NCBI RefSeq assembly: GCF_023264675.1
Contig: NZ_JAHFVG010000001.1
Coordinates: forward strand, 62,001 to 126,000
Length of the DNA: 64,000 nt
Direction: 5' to 3'
Source: Rhodococcus sp. (in: high G+C Gram-positive bacteria)
Lineage (GTDB): Bacteria; Actinomycetota; Actinomycetes; Mycobacteriales; Mycobacteriaceae
Shown: positions 44,037-50,867 of the stretch, piece by piece
Numbering within the stretch: the stretch's first letter is position 1
Layout of the letters: each line of letters begins with the position of its first letter
Made by a program: the position numbers and the translations under genes
Notes under the pieces: generated by a model
What the model was told of the DNA's origin: nothing
The model's input: the letters and a program-made list of their open reading frames with translations, nothing else
The model's database searches: none

Positions 44037-45749
44037 CTATCGGACACGCGCAGCGACACGGCGCTTACGCTTAGTTGCATAGCCTTTGGCGACCGCGTCA
44101 ACGCGAGCCTGCCAGGCAAGGACAGCGGCTACAGCCGCGTCGATCTTGTGGGGTGAGTCGGGGTTCTCTTTGCGGATCTGCACGCCCTGCGTCGTCGCGA
44201 AACGGCGAGCATTGATGACGTGAGACCAGAGCGTCGGGGACTCGTCGCCGTTGTGGCGCAGTTCCTTGTCGAGCACGGCATCCTGGAACTCGCGGAGGGC
44301 CTCGACGACCTTGAAACCTCGGTTGCCGAGCATCCACCATTCGATCGGATGCTGTTGTGTCGACTTGACTTTCAGGTGAGCGCCAAACTTGGCCTCCCAG
44401 GCAGCAACCTGGGTCTCCCATTTCGCAGGGTCGGCGTAGAACGCGATGACCTTGTACTTACGGAACGTCGCGATGACCTCGCGCTCAACTTCGGCGACCG
44501 GGATCTTGTAGCCCTCGTCGCCCTTCCAGTCGGCCGGCTGAGCCCAGACCTTGATCTCAAAGAGTGCGCCATCGGAGACGCGGCAACCGATGAGTGCGGT
44601 AGCGTCAGTGACACCACGTCGGCGCTGGCGAGAGCCGTCGAAGCCGAGAGTGATGACATCGCCGTCCGCGATCGGAGTGAGCGGGAAGTCGGCAGACGGG
44701 GCACACGCGGCCCATTCGTATTCTGCGATCCAGGCGTTCTCGGCCGAGGTTGGAGAGTTGAACCAGTACCGGAAAGACGATGTGATGTCGTTGCGGGGGT
44801 TCATGATTTCTTCCATGAGCCCGTCGATGTCATTCCAGTGGCAATCGCCGTACGAATCCTCCAGTGCTGCACGGAGTTTGACTTCGTCGCTCAGTTCCTC
44901 GGGCGTGATCTCGCCGTACCGGTGATCGAACAGCTGCTTCGGCTGGACCTTGTACTTGCCGTCGCGGATGTCCTTAATCATCTGGTAGGTCTGCTCAGCA
45001 ACAGAGTCTTCGCCGGGCTGGAACATCGTCGTCGTCTCGACCGCGAACGTGCCGGCAGACTTGCGGCGCTTGACCAGGTTACGAGTCAGCGTCTTGTACG
45101 TATTGCGCAGCTGAGGGGTGTTGTAGAGGTGCGTCTCGTCGAACAGGACCAGAGTGTCCTTACCGCCATCCTTCGATGCGGCCGACGAGGTCGACGGAAT
45201 GACCTCACCGCCGCCAGGGATGGCGATACGAGTAAGGCCGGCAGCAGTCTTCGACTGGAATGCGCCCTTGAGTGGACCCTCAGTGAAGTTCAGGTAGATC
45301 GTGTCGTAGATGAGGCCGGCCTGACCCTCTTCCGTTGCTACGCAGCGGATATTCGGGTTCTTCAGCCGTCGACCCATCGGTTCGCCAGGCTTGTAGACGT
45401 ACTCGAAACCTAGCCCCCACTCGTCGCGGAAGACCTCTCCACCGTTAGCCCAGCCAGCGAATCGACAAGGGCCGATAGCCTCGAAAATGCCAATGAGTGC
45501 GGCGATTTCGGACTTTGCGCAGCCCTTGGGGCGTGAAAGGAATACGTGGTCGTAAAGCCGCTTGCCATTACCTGCAAGGGCGTAAGCGTCCAGGAGGAAT
45601 CCACAGTACTCGTCGATGATGGGTCCCACGGGCTCGCCGGCAATATCTCCGGGGCCATGAATGGCGAAGAACTCCAGCCACTCGATGGCCAGCCAGCCCA
45701 GGGATCGCTCACGGTCGTGTTCCGGGACTGTGACGATGTCATGGGGCAT
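44037..45749 (-). CDS. terL: Terminase large subunit
   Basis: 570 aa. ATPase Walker A in LSRPKGCAKSE, Walker B in TLVLFDETH, coupling block ETTTMFQPGE; nuclease domain with acidic ITLGFDGSRQRRRG, ADPAK and PHKIDAAVAAVLAW. The ATG at 45749 overlaps the terS end by 11 nt; longer versions only read terS antisense frames. Packages DNA with terS. Confidence 0.93.
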   Translation of the reverse strand: MPHDIVTVPEHDRERSLGWLAIEWLEFFAIHGPGDIAGEPVGPIIDEYCGFLLDAYALAGNGKRLYDHVFLSRPKGCAKSEIAALIGIFEAIGPCRFAGWANGGEVFRDEWGLGFEYVYKPGEPMGRRLKNPNIRCVATEEGQAGLIYDTIYLNFTEGPLKGAFQSKTAAGLTRIAIPGGGEVIPSTSSAASKDGGKDTLVLFDETHLYNTPQLRNTYKTLTRNLVKRRKSAGTFAVETTTMFQPGEDSVAEQTYQMIKDIRDGKYKVQPKQLFDHRYGEITPEELSDEVKLRAALEDSYGDCHWNDIDGLMEEIMNPRNDITSSFRYWFNSPTSAENAWIAEYEWAACAPSADFPLTPIADGDVITLGFDGSRQRRRGVTDATALIGCRVSDGALFEIKVWAQPADWKGDEGYKIPVAEVEREVIATFRKYKVIAFYADPAKWETQVAAWEAKFGAHLKVKSTQQHPIEWWMLGNRGFKVVEALREFQDAVLDKELRHNGDESPTLWSHVINARRFATTQGVQIRKENPDSPHKIDAAVAAVLAWQARVDAVAKGYATKRKRRVAARVR

Positions 45750-46239
45750 CGGTCGGCCTCTGGGGCTCGATCCCGCGCTTGAGATCCTGCTGCTGCAGTA
45801 GGCGCTCGCGGCGATTGATCGAGGCCACCTTCGGGTTGCCCTTGATGGCGAGTTCCTGCTCCTCGGCCGACAGCTCCTTACGTACGCGAATGCGCGCGCG
45901 CTGCATGTCATCTTCAGTGAGGCGAAGTCCGCTACCCCAGGCTGCGAGGATAGTTTTGAACGCCTCTGAGCTGGGCTTTTCTAGGTACTTCTCCATGATC
46001 GGGAGAGTGAGGTGGATTTCGAACCACGTACCGGGACCCCAGAGTCGCGCCTGCGGCAGTTTGCCCAACTCGGCATAGATGCCGCCGACGATCGGGTCCT
46101 GTGAGGACCATGGAGGAATAGGTGGGATCGCGCCGTCATTCGGGGACGGGTCAATCTCCGTCCAACCGTTAGCATCGGTCAGCGGATCGGAGTTCCGGCG
46201 TATCCTGTCTTCAGGATTCTTCGGTGCGGGTCCTGGCAT
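45739..46239 (-). CDS. terS: Terminase small subunit
   Basis: 166 aa immediately upstream of terL. The N-terminus (MPGPAPKNPEDRIRRN) is the usual opening of actinophage small terminases, and WFEIHLTLPIMEKYLEKPSSEAF and LRLTEDDMQRARIRVRKE form helical oligomerisation segments. Recognises the packaging site. Confidence 0.85.
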   Translation of the reverse strand: MPGPAPKNPEDRIRRNSDPLTDANGWTEIDPSPNDGAIPPIPPWSSQDPIVGGIYAELGKLPQARLWGPGTWFEIHLTLPIMEKYLEKPSSEAFKTILAAWGSGLRLTEDDMQRARIRVRKELSAEEQELAIKGNPKVASINRRERLLQQQDLKRGIEPQRPTDAP

Positions 46240-46307
46240 CTTCTATTCCTCCCGTGTCGGGACATGCCGCAACGTCCTGTCGGACCCTGTTGCAGCGCAA
46301 CGCAAAT

Positions 46308-46336
46308 AAGCGCCTAACCCGGTTGGGTTGGCGCTT
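46308..46336 (-). terminator. Intrinsic terminator upstream of terS
   Basis: AAGCGCC-t-AACCC pairs with GGGTT-GGCGCTT around GGTT, followed by ATTTG on the minus strand. Lies after the small gene ending at 46356. Confidence 0.65.
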
Positions 46337-46355
46337 CACAAGCGAGAGAGGAATG

Positions 46356-46583
46356 TCAGTCGAGAGGTGCGAAGACCGTGGCGGACGGCAGCTCTTCGGG
46401 GGTCTCTGCCGTGACGGCAAAGATTGCGACATTCGGCGCGAAGGAGGCCACTAGCTCGCCATCCTCCAGCACATTCAAGTAACCACTGTCAGGGTCGACG
46501 TACCACGAGTCCGCTTCGTCGAGAACTAGCTTCGCCGTCTCGTTCTTGCCGATATTCGTGTTCAGTACTACCTTTACAGCCAC
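46356..46583 (-). CDS. Hypothetical acidic protein, 75 aa
   Basis: Not recognised. Beta-rich (VKVVLNTNIGKNETAKLVLDEADSWYV). GTG start with AGGAGA 6 nt upstream and an ACAACTTCAC motif before it, which decides the start. First gene downstream of the two degenerate tRNAs. Confidence 0.75.
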   Translation of the reverse strand: MAVKVVLNTNIGKNETAKLVLDEADSWYVDPDSGYLNVLEDGELVASFAPNVAIFAVTAETPEELPSATVFAPLD

Positions 46584-46595
46584 TTGATCTCCTCT

Positions 46596-46605
46596 GTGAA
46601 GTTGT
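46596..46605 (-). promoter_or_regulatory. ACAACT-type leader motif
   Basis: ACAACTTCAC, 13 nt upstream of the GTG at 46583, immediately ahead of AGAGGAGA. Confidence 0.5.
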
Positions 46606-46792
46606 TGTGTGCGTTGGTTTCACCCAGTTATCCAGCTGAGCACGCAGACGCAGCCCTGCGTAGGCTTGTCGAGGTTGCGACGGTGGCCCAGCTAAAAACC
46701 ACCCTCGCCATTACCTGCTGTTCGACCTCTTACCCACTAGATTCACTGTGGCGTGGGGGCCACCGGACTGTTGAGGGCGTCATCCTTGGAGT
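46606..46792 (-). other. Noncoding stretch downstream of degenerate tRNAs
   Basis: No credible gene. Holds a GTGGC/GCCAC hairpin near 46750-46767, a perfect ACGCAGGGCTGCGT palindrome near 46650, and a D-arm-like CTCAG...CTGGG segment near 46630 that could be a further tRNA remnant. Confidence 0.4.
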
Positions 46793-46860
46793 AGGCCAGG
46801 CGAGATTCGAACTCGCGACCTGCGGAATACGTGACTGCTCTGCCGCTGAGCTACCGGCCT
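46793..46860 (-). tRNA. Degenerate tRNA A (shortened anticodon domain)
   Basis: 7-bp acceptor AGGCCGG/CTGGCCT, canonical D arm GCTC-AGCGGCA-GAGC and T arm GCGAG-TTCGAAT-CTCGC. Only 20 nt replace the usual ~23 between D and T arms, and no 5-bp anticodon stem with a 7-nt loop forms. 68 nt, no encoded CCA. Either a decayed tRNA or a tRNA-like structural element. Confidence 0.6.
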
Positions 46861-46867
46861 GAAGAAC

Positions 46868-46934
46868 AGGTCAGGAAGGATTCGAACCCTCGCGCTATCA
46901 CTCATCCAGTGCTCTGCCGCTGAGCTACCGGCCC
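46868..46934 (-). tRNA. Degenerate tRNA B (shortened anticodon domain)
   Basis: From CCGG through the D arm to A26 (22 nt) it is identical to its neighbour. T arm GAGGG-TTCGAAT-CCTTC intact; acceptor GGGCCGG/CTGACCT has a C-A mismatch and two G-U pairs. The 19-nt anticodon domain folds only as CACT-GGATG-AGTG. 67 nt. Probably a duplicate of the other copy that has diverged in the anticodon part. Confidence 0.55.
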
Positions 46935-46988
46935 TACGTTTGTCGAACATCTATAACGATAGTGGAGATTTTCGGCCGCGCCAGATGT

Positions 46989-47297
46989 TCAGCGGAGGCC
47001 GGGATGCTTACGGAGAGAGTCAGGATGGCGAGAGTCACGCTTCGTCTGCATGCGCGCCTCGTAGCTCTCCGACCACGTCTTCCGCTTGTGACACTCCACG
47101 CAGACAGCCTGCAGATTGTCGAGCCCGTTGCCGCCGCCACGCTTCACGTTCTTGATGTGATCGACCTCGGTGGCCTTGACGATGCAGATGCCGCCGTATG
47201 CGAGCTGACACTTCGCCCGATCCCGCTTCAGCACCTGCGGACGGTTGCGGATGAACTCGGGGTCCCTCTCGCGGGTCGTGCCGTTCTTCCAAGCCAT
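46989..47297 (-). CDS. HNH endonuclease
   Basis: 102 aa. Canonical small HNH: NRPQVLKRDRAKCQLAYGGICI, VDHIKNVKRGGGNGLDNLQAVCVECHKRK. It lies near terS/terL, as HNH proteins often do in HK97-like phages, where they can assist cos cleavage by terminase. ATG shares the upstream stop base (TGATG). Confidence 0.88.
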   Translation of the reverse strand: MAWKNGTTRERDPEFIRNRPQVLKRDRAKCQLAYGGICIVKATEVDHIKNVKRGGGNGLDNLQAVCVECHKRKTWSESYEARMQTKRDSRHPDSLRKHPGLR

Positions 47298-47596
47298 CAG
47301 GCGAACCTCTCCGACTGCGACTCGCTGGTCCACATGCCTTCGACCGCGATTCGATCGAGATCCTCGGTCGTCATCCAGTAGCCCCATGCGCGCTCATACT
47401 CGTCAGCCTCAGCGCACTGCTTCTGCCACGCGGTCCACTCGGCCTCCGGGTCGCGTTCTAGCTCGTCGAGGATCTCTGCCTCGACTGCCGGCTTCTCGGC
47501 CGCGCGCATTGCCTTGACGACCTTCTTGCGGAGCAGTGGGGTCTGACAGTGCGAGCACCGAAAGAACCAGTGGTTACGGCTACCTAGCATCTTCAT
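47297..47596 (-). CDS. Hypothetical Cys-containing protein, 99 aa
   Basis: RNHWFFRCSHCQTPLLRKK suggests half of a zinc ribbon; the rest is acidic and Trp-rich (EWTAWQKQCAEADEYERAWGYW). Start at 47596 is chosen for a GGAG 6 nt upstream; in-frame ATGs at 47602 and 47608 are alternatives. Confidence 0.65.
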   Translation of the reverse strand: MKMLGSRNHWFFRCSHCQTPLLRKKVVKAMRAAEKPAVEAEILDELERDPEAEWTAWQKQCAEADEYERAWGYWMTTEDLDRIAVEGMWTSESQSERFA

Positions 47597-47732
47597 CGTC
47601 ATCTCCATGAATATCTTCGAGTAGCTGGTCGCGCCGCCATTGCCGGCTCTCCCGTGCTCGCTGCGTCGAATGCGATGGTGCCTCGTCGAAGTACATCCAA
47701 GGGCGGTCGCTCGCACGACTCATCATCCTCAT
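47580..47732 (-). CDS. Small hypothetical protein, 50 aa
   Basis: Starts at the ATG overlapping the upstream stop (ATGA) and ends within the next gene's leader. Ser/Arg-rich start (MRMMSRASDRPW) and acidic end (DIHGDDDEDAR). Not recognised; support is the tight coupling only. Confidence 0.5.
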   Translation of the reverse strand: MRMMSRASDRPWMYFDEAPSHSTQRARESRQWRRDQLLEDIHGDDDEDAR

Positions 47733-47959
47733 CCAGTGCCCCAGTCGTTCATGATCTGCGAGACGTAGTTCTCCACGTCCGATTCCAGCTGGTCCTCGTC
47801 CACACAGTCGTCGCAATACGTGATCGAGCCGAATCTGTGGACGCCCCAGAAGCTCACCCCGTAGACAGCCTTGGTGTAGACGATGTTCAGCTTGCAGACG
47901 GCACACCACTGAGCGTCATCAGCGCGAGGGCCATACTCCAGCCACAGTGAGTTAGTCAC
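47729..47959 (-). CDS. Zinc-ribbon-like protein, 76 aa
   Basis: CAVCKLNIVY and YCDDCVDE form a likely four-Cys zinc site around VSFWGVHRFGS. Overlaps the upstream gene by 8 nt. Possibly a small DNA-binding or adaptor protein. Confidence 0.7.
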   Translation of the reverse strand: MTNSLWLEYGPRADDAQWCAVCKLNIVYTKAVYGVSFWGVHRFGSITYCDDCVDEDQLESDVENYVSQIMNDWGTG

Positions 47960-48206
47960 TGCGGACCTGCTTCGACATCGTGAGCTTGCTGACGTACATC
48001 GTCAGACGAACCTCCAGAACCTCATCCATGGAGGCGGTGAGACCGTTCAACTCGATGGTCTGATCCCTGGGTCCGAGCACCTGCTGGCCGTTGATGAAGA
48101 TTGCGTTCGGCTTCACGATGCCGTGGTGTCCATCGACAGACAGCGCCGTAGGGCTACCGTCCACCAGTTCGACGATGTCCAGTTCGATTGCGTTGCCGAT
48201 GCTCAT
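47952..48206 (-). CDS. Hypothetical protein, 84 aa
   Basis: First gene of the late minus-strand operon. Beta-rich: IELDIVELVDGSPTALSVDG and IFINGQQVLGP. The ATG at 48206 is preceded by AGGCAGAG and ACAACTGAAT, so the longer in-frame start at 48263 is rejected. Confidence 0.75.
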   Translation of the reverse strand: MSIGNAIELDIVELVDGSPTALSVDGHHGIVKPNAIFINGQQVLGPRDQTIELNGLTASMDEVLEVRLTMYVSKLTMSKQVRSD

Positions 48207-48215
48207 TCTCTGCCT

Positions 48216-48225
48216 ATTCAGTTGT
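48216..48225 (-). promoter_or_regulatory. ACAACT-type leader motif
   Basis: ACAACTGAAT just after the predicted transcription start of the late operon, 10 nt from the ATG at 48206. Confidence 0.5.
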
Positions 48226-48233
48226 GGGGAAGC

Positions 48234-48263
48234 TCTATACCCATTCTTCTCGCTGCCGGCCAA
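48234..48263 (-). promoter_or_regulatory. Candidate late-operon promoter
   Basis: Minus strand TTGGCC, 18-nt spacer, TATAGA, predicting a start close to the ACAACTGAAT motif. It is the last gene-proximal position before the divergent plus-strand arm. Confidence 0.6.
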
Positions 48264-48710
48264 CCTGCAAGATGTTCTGTCTTTGCCTCACGCTTGACAC
48301 CAGGGGCTTTTCAGGTACCTCGGAGGGAGGGAGCAGGAGGGTTGAGGGAGCCTGACCCTTCTCTCAAATAGGTAAGAGTGGGTCAGACGCCAAGTAGGTC
48401 CTCGTCGGTCGGTCACCGTCGAGCATCGGTCGTTGACGGCGCAGGGAATTACTCTGCGCCCAGGGCCGGGATGCATGAAGAGACGACTGCGACCGCAACG
48501 CCGCCCCCGTCCGGGCTTGCCTTTACCGGGTGCGTCTCAACATTCGGAATGTCCCGCCCCCCGACGCACTGCAACGGTGCGCCCCTGGAAACGGGACAGG
48601 ATGCCCCTCTGACGGGCGACAGCGTCGCTAGCAAGGCGACCCACCCGTATAGCTCACGGGCGCAGGAGCTTCGAACTGTCAGCGCCGAGGGGAACCCTGG
48701 TTGACGTAGA
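48264..48710. other. Noncoding divergent region with hairpins
   Basis: No convincing gene in about 450 nt. Visible structures: CTGACCC/GGGTCAG inverted repeat (48351-48385), GGCGCAG/CTGCGCC hairpin (about 48439-48461) and CCCGT/ACGGG near 48647. It separates the late minus-strand operon from the plus-strand arm, the expected zone for a packaging site or control region. Confidence 0.5.
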
Positions 48711-48760
48711 CGCAAGTGAACCATACTTGCGCACAACTTGCACAACTTGCGTGCAACTGG
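48711..48760 (+). promoter_or_regulatory. Operator-like repeats and promoter
   Basis: CGCAAGT and ACTTGCG form a 7-bp inverted repeat (48711-48731), followed by direct repeats of AACTTGC at 48735 and 48744. A promoter TTGCAC, 17 nt, CATCAT ends 7 nt before the ATG at 48774, the same leaderless geometry as the repressor promoter. An alternative -35 TTGACG lies at 48701. Confidence 0.5.
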
Positions 48761-48773
48761 CATCATCTCCCGT

Positions 48774-49169
48774 ATGAGCGCACAGGACATCACCAAGTTG
48801 GTCACCACCACCGTCGTCGAGGCGCTACTCCACCTCGCCATCCCTCGGCCACATGGGGAGGCCGTCAGCCCCGAGAGCTTTGCCTTCATGTCGATCGGAT
48901 CGGAGGTCACCTACGACGACCTTGCCGACGCTGCAGCCGGCGCGATCCTGAAAGTTCTGGAGGACGGCAATGTCATCCTCGTACAGCTACCCGACGAGAA
49001 ACCGGCCGTCCCCTCCTACCCGTTCGCTACTTTCGGCGACTTCCTTGTCAATTCAGCCGGCGAGATCCTGAACGATGCGACCGGCCGGATGGAATTGCCG
49101 GAGAATCTACAGTGGGAGGCCCAGATTCGGCTCGCAGCGATCGAAAAGGCAAGGCAGCTCGTAGGATAG
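48774..49169 (+). CDS. Hypothetical protein, 131 aa
   Basis: Not recognised. Mixed alpha/beta (VEALLHLAIPRP; EVTYDDLADAAAGAILKVLEDGNVILVQLP). No Shine-Dalgarno; the promoter position predicts a leaderless message. Followed at once by a strong terminator, so it is a monocistronic unit with operator repeats upstream and may be a regulator or early gene. Confidence 0.75.
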   Translation: MSAQDITKLVTTTVVEALLHLAIPRPHGEAVSPESFAFMSIGSEVTYDDLADAAAGAILKVLEDGNVILVQLPDEKPAVPSYPFATFGDFLVNSAGEILNDATGRMELPENLQWEAQIRLAAIEKARQLVG

Positions 49170-49184
49170 CCACCGGAACACGCA

Positions 49185-49215
49185 AAGCCCCAGGTCACAC
49201 GGCCTGGGGCTTTTT
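49185..49215 (+). terminator. Intrinsic terminator
   Basis: AAGCCCCAGG pairs with CCTGGGGCTT around TCACACGG, followed by a T-run. Closes the 48774 gene. Confidence 0.92.
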
Positions 49216-49458
49216 CGTGTCCTCATTGTCGATAATGATTGTCATTCGCATTTACCCCTTGGAACCCGTACATCCTGCGAGCCACTGAGCGCTGCGTGGC
49301 GGGGAAACCCCAGGGGGAGGGGGGGTCCCCCCGGCCTGCCTCGCGCGTTTCCTTTCTAGGGCGACCAGCGCTGGGCTGCAGCGTCTTTCGGGCTTGCTAC
49401 GTTTTTGGAGCAACAACGGCTCGCCGAGCACCCCCTGAGAGAGACGCAGGAGAAGACG
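49216..49458. other. Noncoding region with G/C-run palindromes (cos candidate)
   Basis: No gene seen. GGGGAAACCCC (49301-49311) is followed by AGGGGGA and GGGGGGGTCCCCCC (49319-49332). Such runs are unlike the rest of the window. Located between the terminase-proximal genes and the accessory arm; a packaging-end site is one possibility. Confidence 0.4.
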
Positions 49459-49533
49459 GTGAGCGTGTACATACACAACTCAACAGCGACCAGTGGCCAT
49501 ACCTGGAAGGGCAATAGCTTCAGCCCAACTTGA
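49459..49533 (+). CDS. Possible leader peptide, 24 aa
   Basis: GTG start 6 nt after AGGAGAAG; reads MSVYIHNSTATSGHTWKG and ends SFSPT. Too short to judge by composition; kept because the ribosome-binding site is good and it opens the accessory arm. Confidence 0.3.
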   Translation: MSVYIHNSTATSGHTWKGNSFSPT

Positions 49534-49611
49534 GATCCCACCTCTGACAATCACTCGTGTGAACGGTATTCAATCCGTCTGGAGTGGTCACCAAACGAGG
49601 AGAAGGGCTAG

Positions 49612-49713
49612 ATGTATGGACAGCTGCGAGGACAAATCTCGGAATTGGACAGAACTGTGGAAAACGCAGAGCCGGAAGTGGATCACCACCAAGGGGACCG
49701 ATGGGACAGATAG
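49612..49713 (+). CDS. Small acidic protein, 33 aa
   Basis: ATG preceded by GAGGAGAAGGG, one of the best ribosome-binding sites in the arm. Sequence MYGQLRGQISELDRTVENAE then acidic/His-rich. Overlaps the next possible gene by 13 nt. Confidence 0.4.
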   Translation: MYGQLRGQISELDRTVENAEPEVDHHQGDRWDR

Positions 49714-50006
49714 GACTAGGCCGACGACTTGAGATCAAGCGTTATTGGCCGGACTATGCGCCCACCCCTGCCACGCCAGGATTCTCTGCAGATACGGGAC
49801 TGGACTCTCGAGATGTTGTTCCATGCCAGACCGGGCAACTACCACAAATGTCTGGAATCTGGCACAAGTCCCGGCTTCATCCACCGGGCGACGTCTGGCA
49901 CAAGGTCACGGGATGTGATGCCTACGGGCCGATCCATCCGGGGTTCGAATCCCCTGCCAGGCACTACGTCCCCCACGAGAGGGGACGACTCTGGAGAAAT
50001 GAGTGA
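49701..50006 (+). CDS. Uncertain gene reading through tRNA-like element 1
   Basis: 101 aa open frame with AAGGGG 6 nt before the ATG. Composition (many Pro, Trp, His, Arg) is not obviously protein-like and its second half is the sequence of tRNA-like element 1, so it may be a chance frame. Confidence 0.3.
   Translation: MGQIGLGRRLEIKRYWPDYAPTPATPGFSADTGLDSRDVVPCQTGQLPQMSGIWHKSRLHPPGDVWHKVTGCDAYGPIHPGFESPARHYVPHERGRLWRNE
49893..49962 (+). ncRNA. tRNA-like element 1
   Basis: Acceptor GTCTGGC/GCCAGGC (7 bp, one G-U) closes a 70-nt unit with T-arm loop TTCGAAT on a GGGG/CCCC stem. The interior holds GCC-TACG-GGC (a UNCG tetraloop hairpin) but no anticodon arm. Followed by a CGTCCCC/GGGGACG hairpin and CTCTGGAG (49989-49996). 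Confidence 0.6.
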
Positions 50007-50012
50007 TGAAAA

Positions 50013-50339
50013 ATGACGAACATGGATGGCGAATTGACCATGCTGGACCTGACGATTCGGGACCGCGTGGACATGGAGGACAGGGCTATCGACTGTGAGC
50101 TGGAGGCTATGCGCTTCACGGAACTCGCGGACGACTCTGCATTCTCGGACATCATGCGACGGATCTACCGACGTGCGGCGTGGAATCTCACCTGCAAGCG
50201 GCGGAATCTGCTGCTGAACATCTCGGACATGATCGCCTACGAGGAGATCCTTCTCGCTGAGGGTGAGCGTCCAACGGTGAACTATCTGGACCGGATCGCA
50301 ATAGCTGGAGGTAGCCCTGCCTGCGAAGGTGGAGTGTAG
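50013..50339 (+). CDS. Hypothetical acidic protein, 108 aa
   Basis: Not recognised. Helical, acidic N-terminal half and an Arg-rich centre (MRRIYRRAAWNLTCKRRN). First gene after element 1. The stop codon lies inside tRNA-like element 2, so its last nine codons are part of that structure. An ATG-initiated 5-codon frame directly follows CTCTGGAG upstream. Confidence 0.65.
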   Translation: MTNMDGELTMLDLTIRDRVDMEDRAIDCELEAMRFTELADDSAFSDIMRRIYRRAAWNLTCKRRNLLLNISDMIAYEEILLAEGERPTVNYLDRIAIAGGSPACEGGV

Positions 50340-50361
50340 GGGTTCGAATCCCCTGCAGGGC
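50314..50361 (+). ncRNA. tRNA-like element 2
   Basis: Acceptor GCCCTGC/GCAGGGC (7 bp, perfect), T arm AGGGG-TTCGAAT-CCCCT (5 bp, perfect), 17-nt interior that can form CCT-GCGA-AGG (GNRA loop). 48 nt, no anticodon arm. Followed by the GGTCTCG/CGGGACC hairpin. Confidence 0.75.
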
Positions 50362-50406
50362 ACGAGGTCTCGATCCACGGGACCACAACAAGATAGGTGG
50401 GATGAC

Positions 50407-50742
50407 ATGACTGTATCGCTGGCAAAGGCTCCGACCCTGCACACCCTGCACCGGGACCCGGAGATGCGCGCTTGGTTCGCTGCAGACTGGTCTCGTTGCA
50501 ACGCGGTGGCCGACAACTACCACCGGGCAAAGGTCACGGTCTCATTCGTGAGCTATGCCCTGGTGGAGTCTGAGGTGGACACCGAGGAGCACTACCTCGA
50601 CGAGGCTGCAGCTATGGCTGACGCTCTGGCCTGGTTCGCCGAGGAGGGCTGGACTCTGGAGGCCGATCCTGAGGGTGGCTTCTATGCGGTGGAGGACGGC
50701 GTGCGGGTCCTGGCCTGCCTCGTCAAGCCTCTAATGCCATAA
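50407..50742 (+). CDS. Hypothetical acidic protein, 111 aa
   Basis: Not recognised. Reads MTVSLAKAPTLHTLHRDPEM, then an alpha/beta domain (VTVSFVSYALVESEVDTEEHY) with a YAVEDGVRVLACLV end. Start has AGGTGGG upstream and overlaps a minimal ATG-ACA-TGA frame. Only gene of its cassette. Confidence 0.7.
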   Translation: MTVSLAKAPTLHTLHRDPEMRAWFAADWSRCNAVADNYHRAKVTVSFVSYALVESEVDTEEHYLDEAAAMADALAWFAEEGWTLEADPEGGFYAVEDGVRVLACLVKPLMP

Positions 50743-50776
50743 GATTTGTGAACGGTAGCCTCGGACGGCTACGGTT

Positions 50777-50823
50777 GCCCTGCCGAGTGGCGGCAAGTGA
50801 GGGGTTCGAATCCCCTGCAGGGC
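50777..50823 (+). ncRNA. tRNA-like element 3
   Basis: Acceptor GCCCTGC/GCAGGGC and T arm AGGGG-TTCGAAT-CCCCT, both perfect; 16-nt interior with TGCC/GGCA around GAGTGGC. 47 nt. Followed by the palindromic AGGTCAC-ACCT-GTGACCT hairpin and CTCTGGAG (50843-50850). Confidence 0.75.
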
Positions 50824-50867
50824 GCTAGGTCACACCTGTGACCTCTGGAGAAGAAAGCAGGGATGAA

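Noticed and set aside
44037-45911. Terminase start at 45911
   Set aside because: Extension reads terS in another frame; the ATG at 45749 fits family length and the 11-nt overlap.
47580-47909. 109-codon minus-strand frame overlapping the zinc-ribbon gene
   Set aside because: Only its last 50 codons, from the coupled ATG at 47732, are plausible; the rest overlaps a better gene.
49893-49962. Full functional tRNA at element 1
   Set aside because: Acceptor and T arm fit, but no D arm or 5-bp anticodon stem with a 7-nt loop can be drawn.
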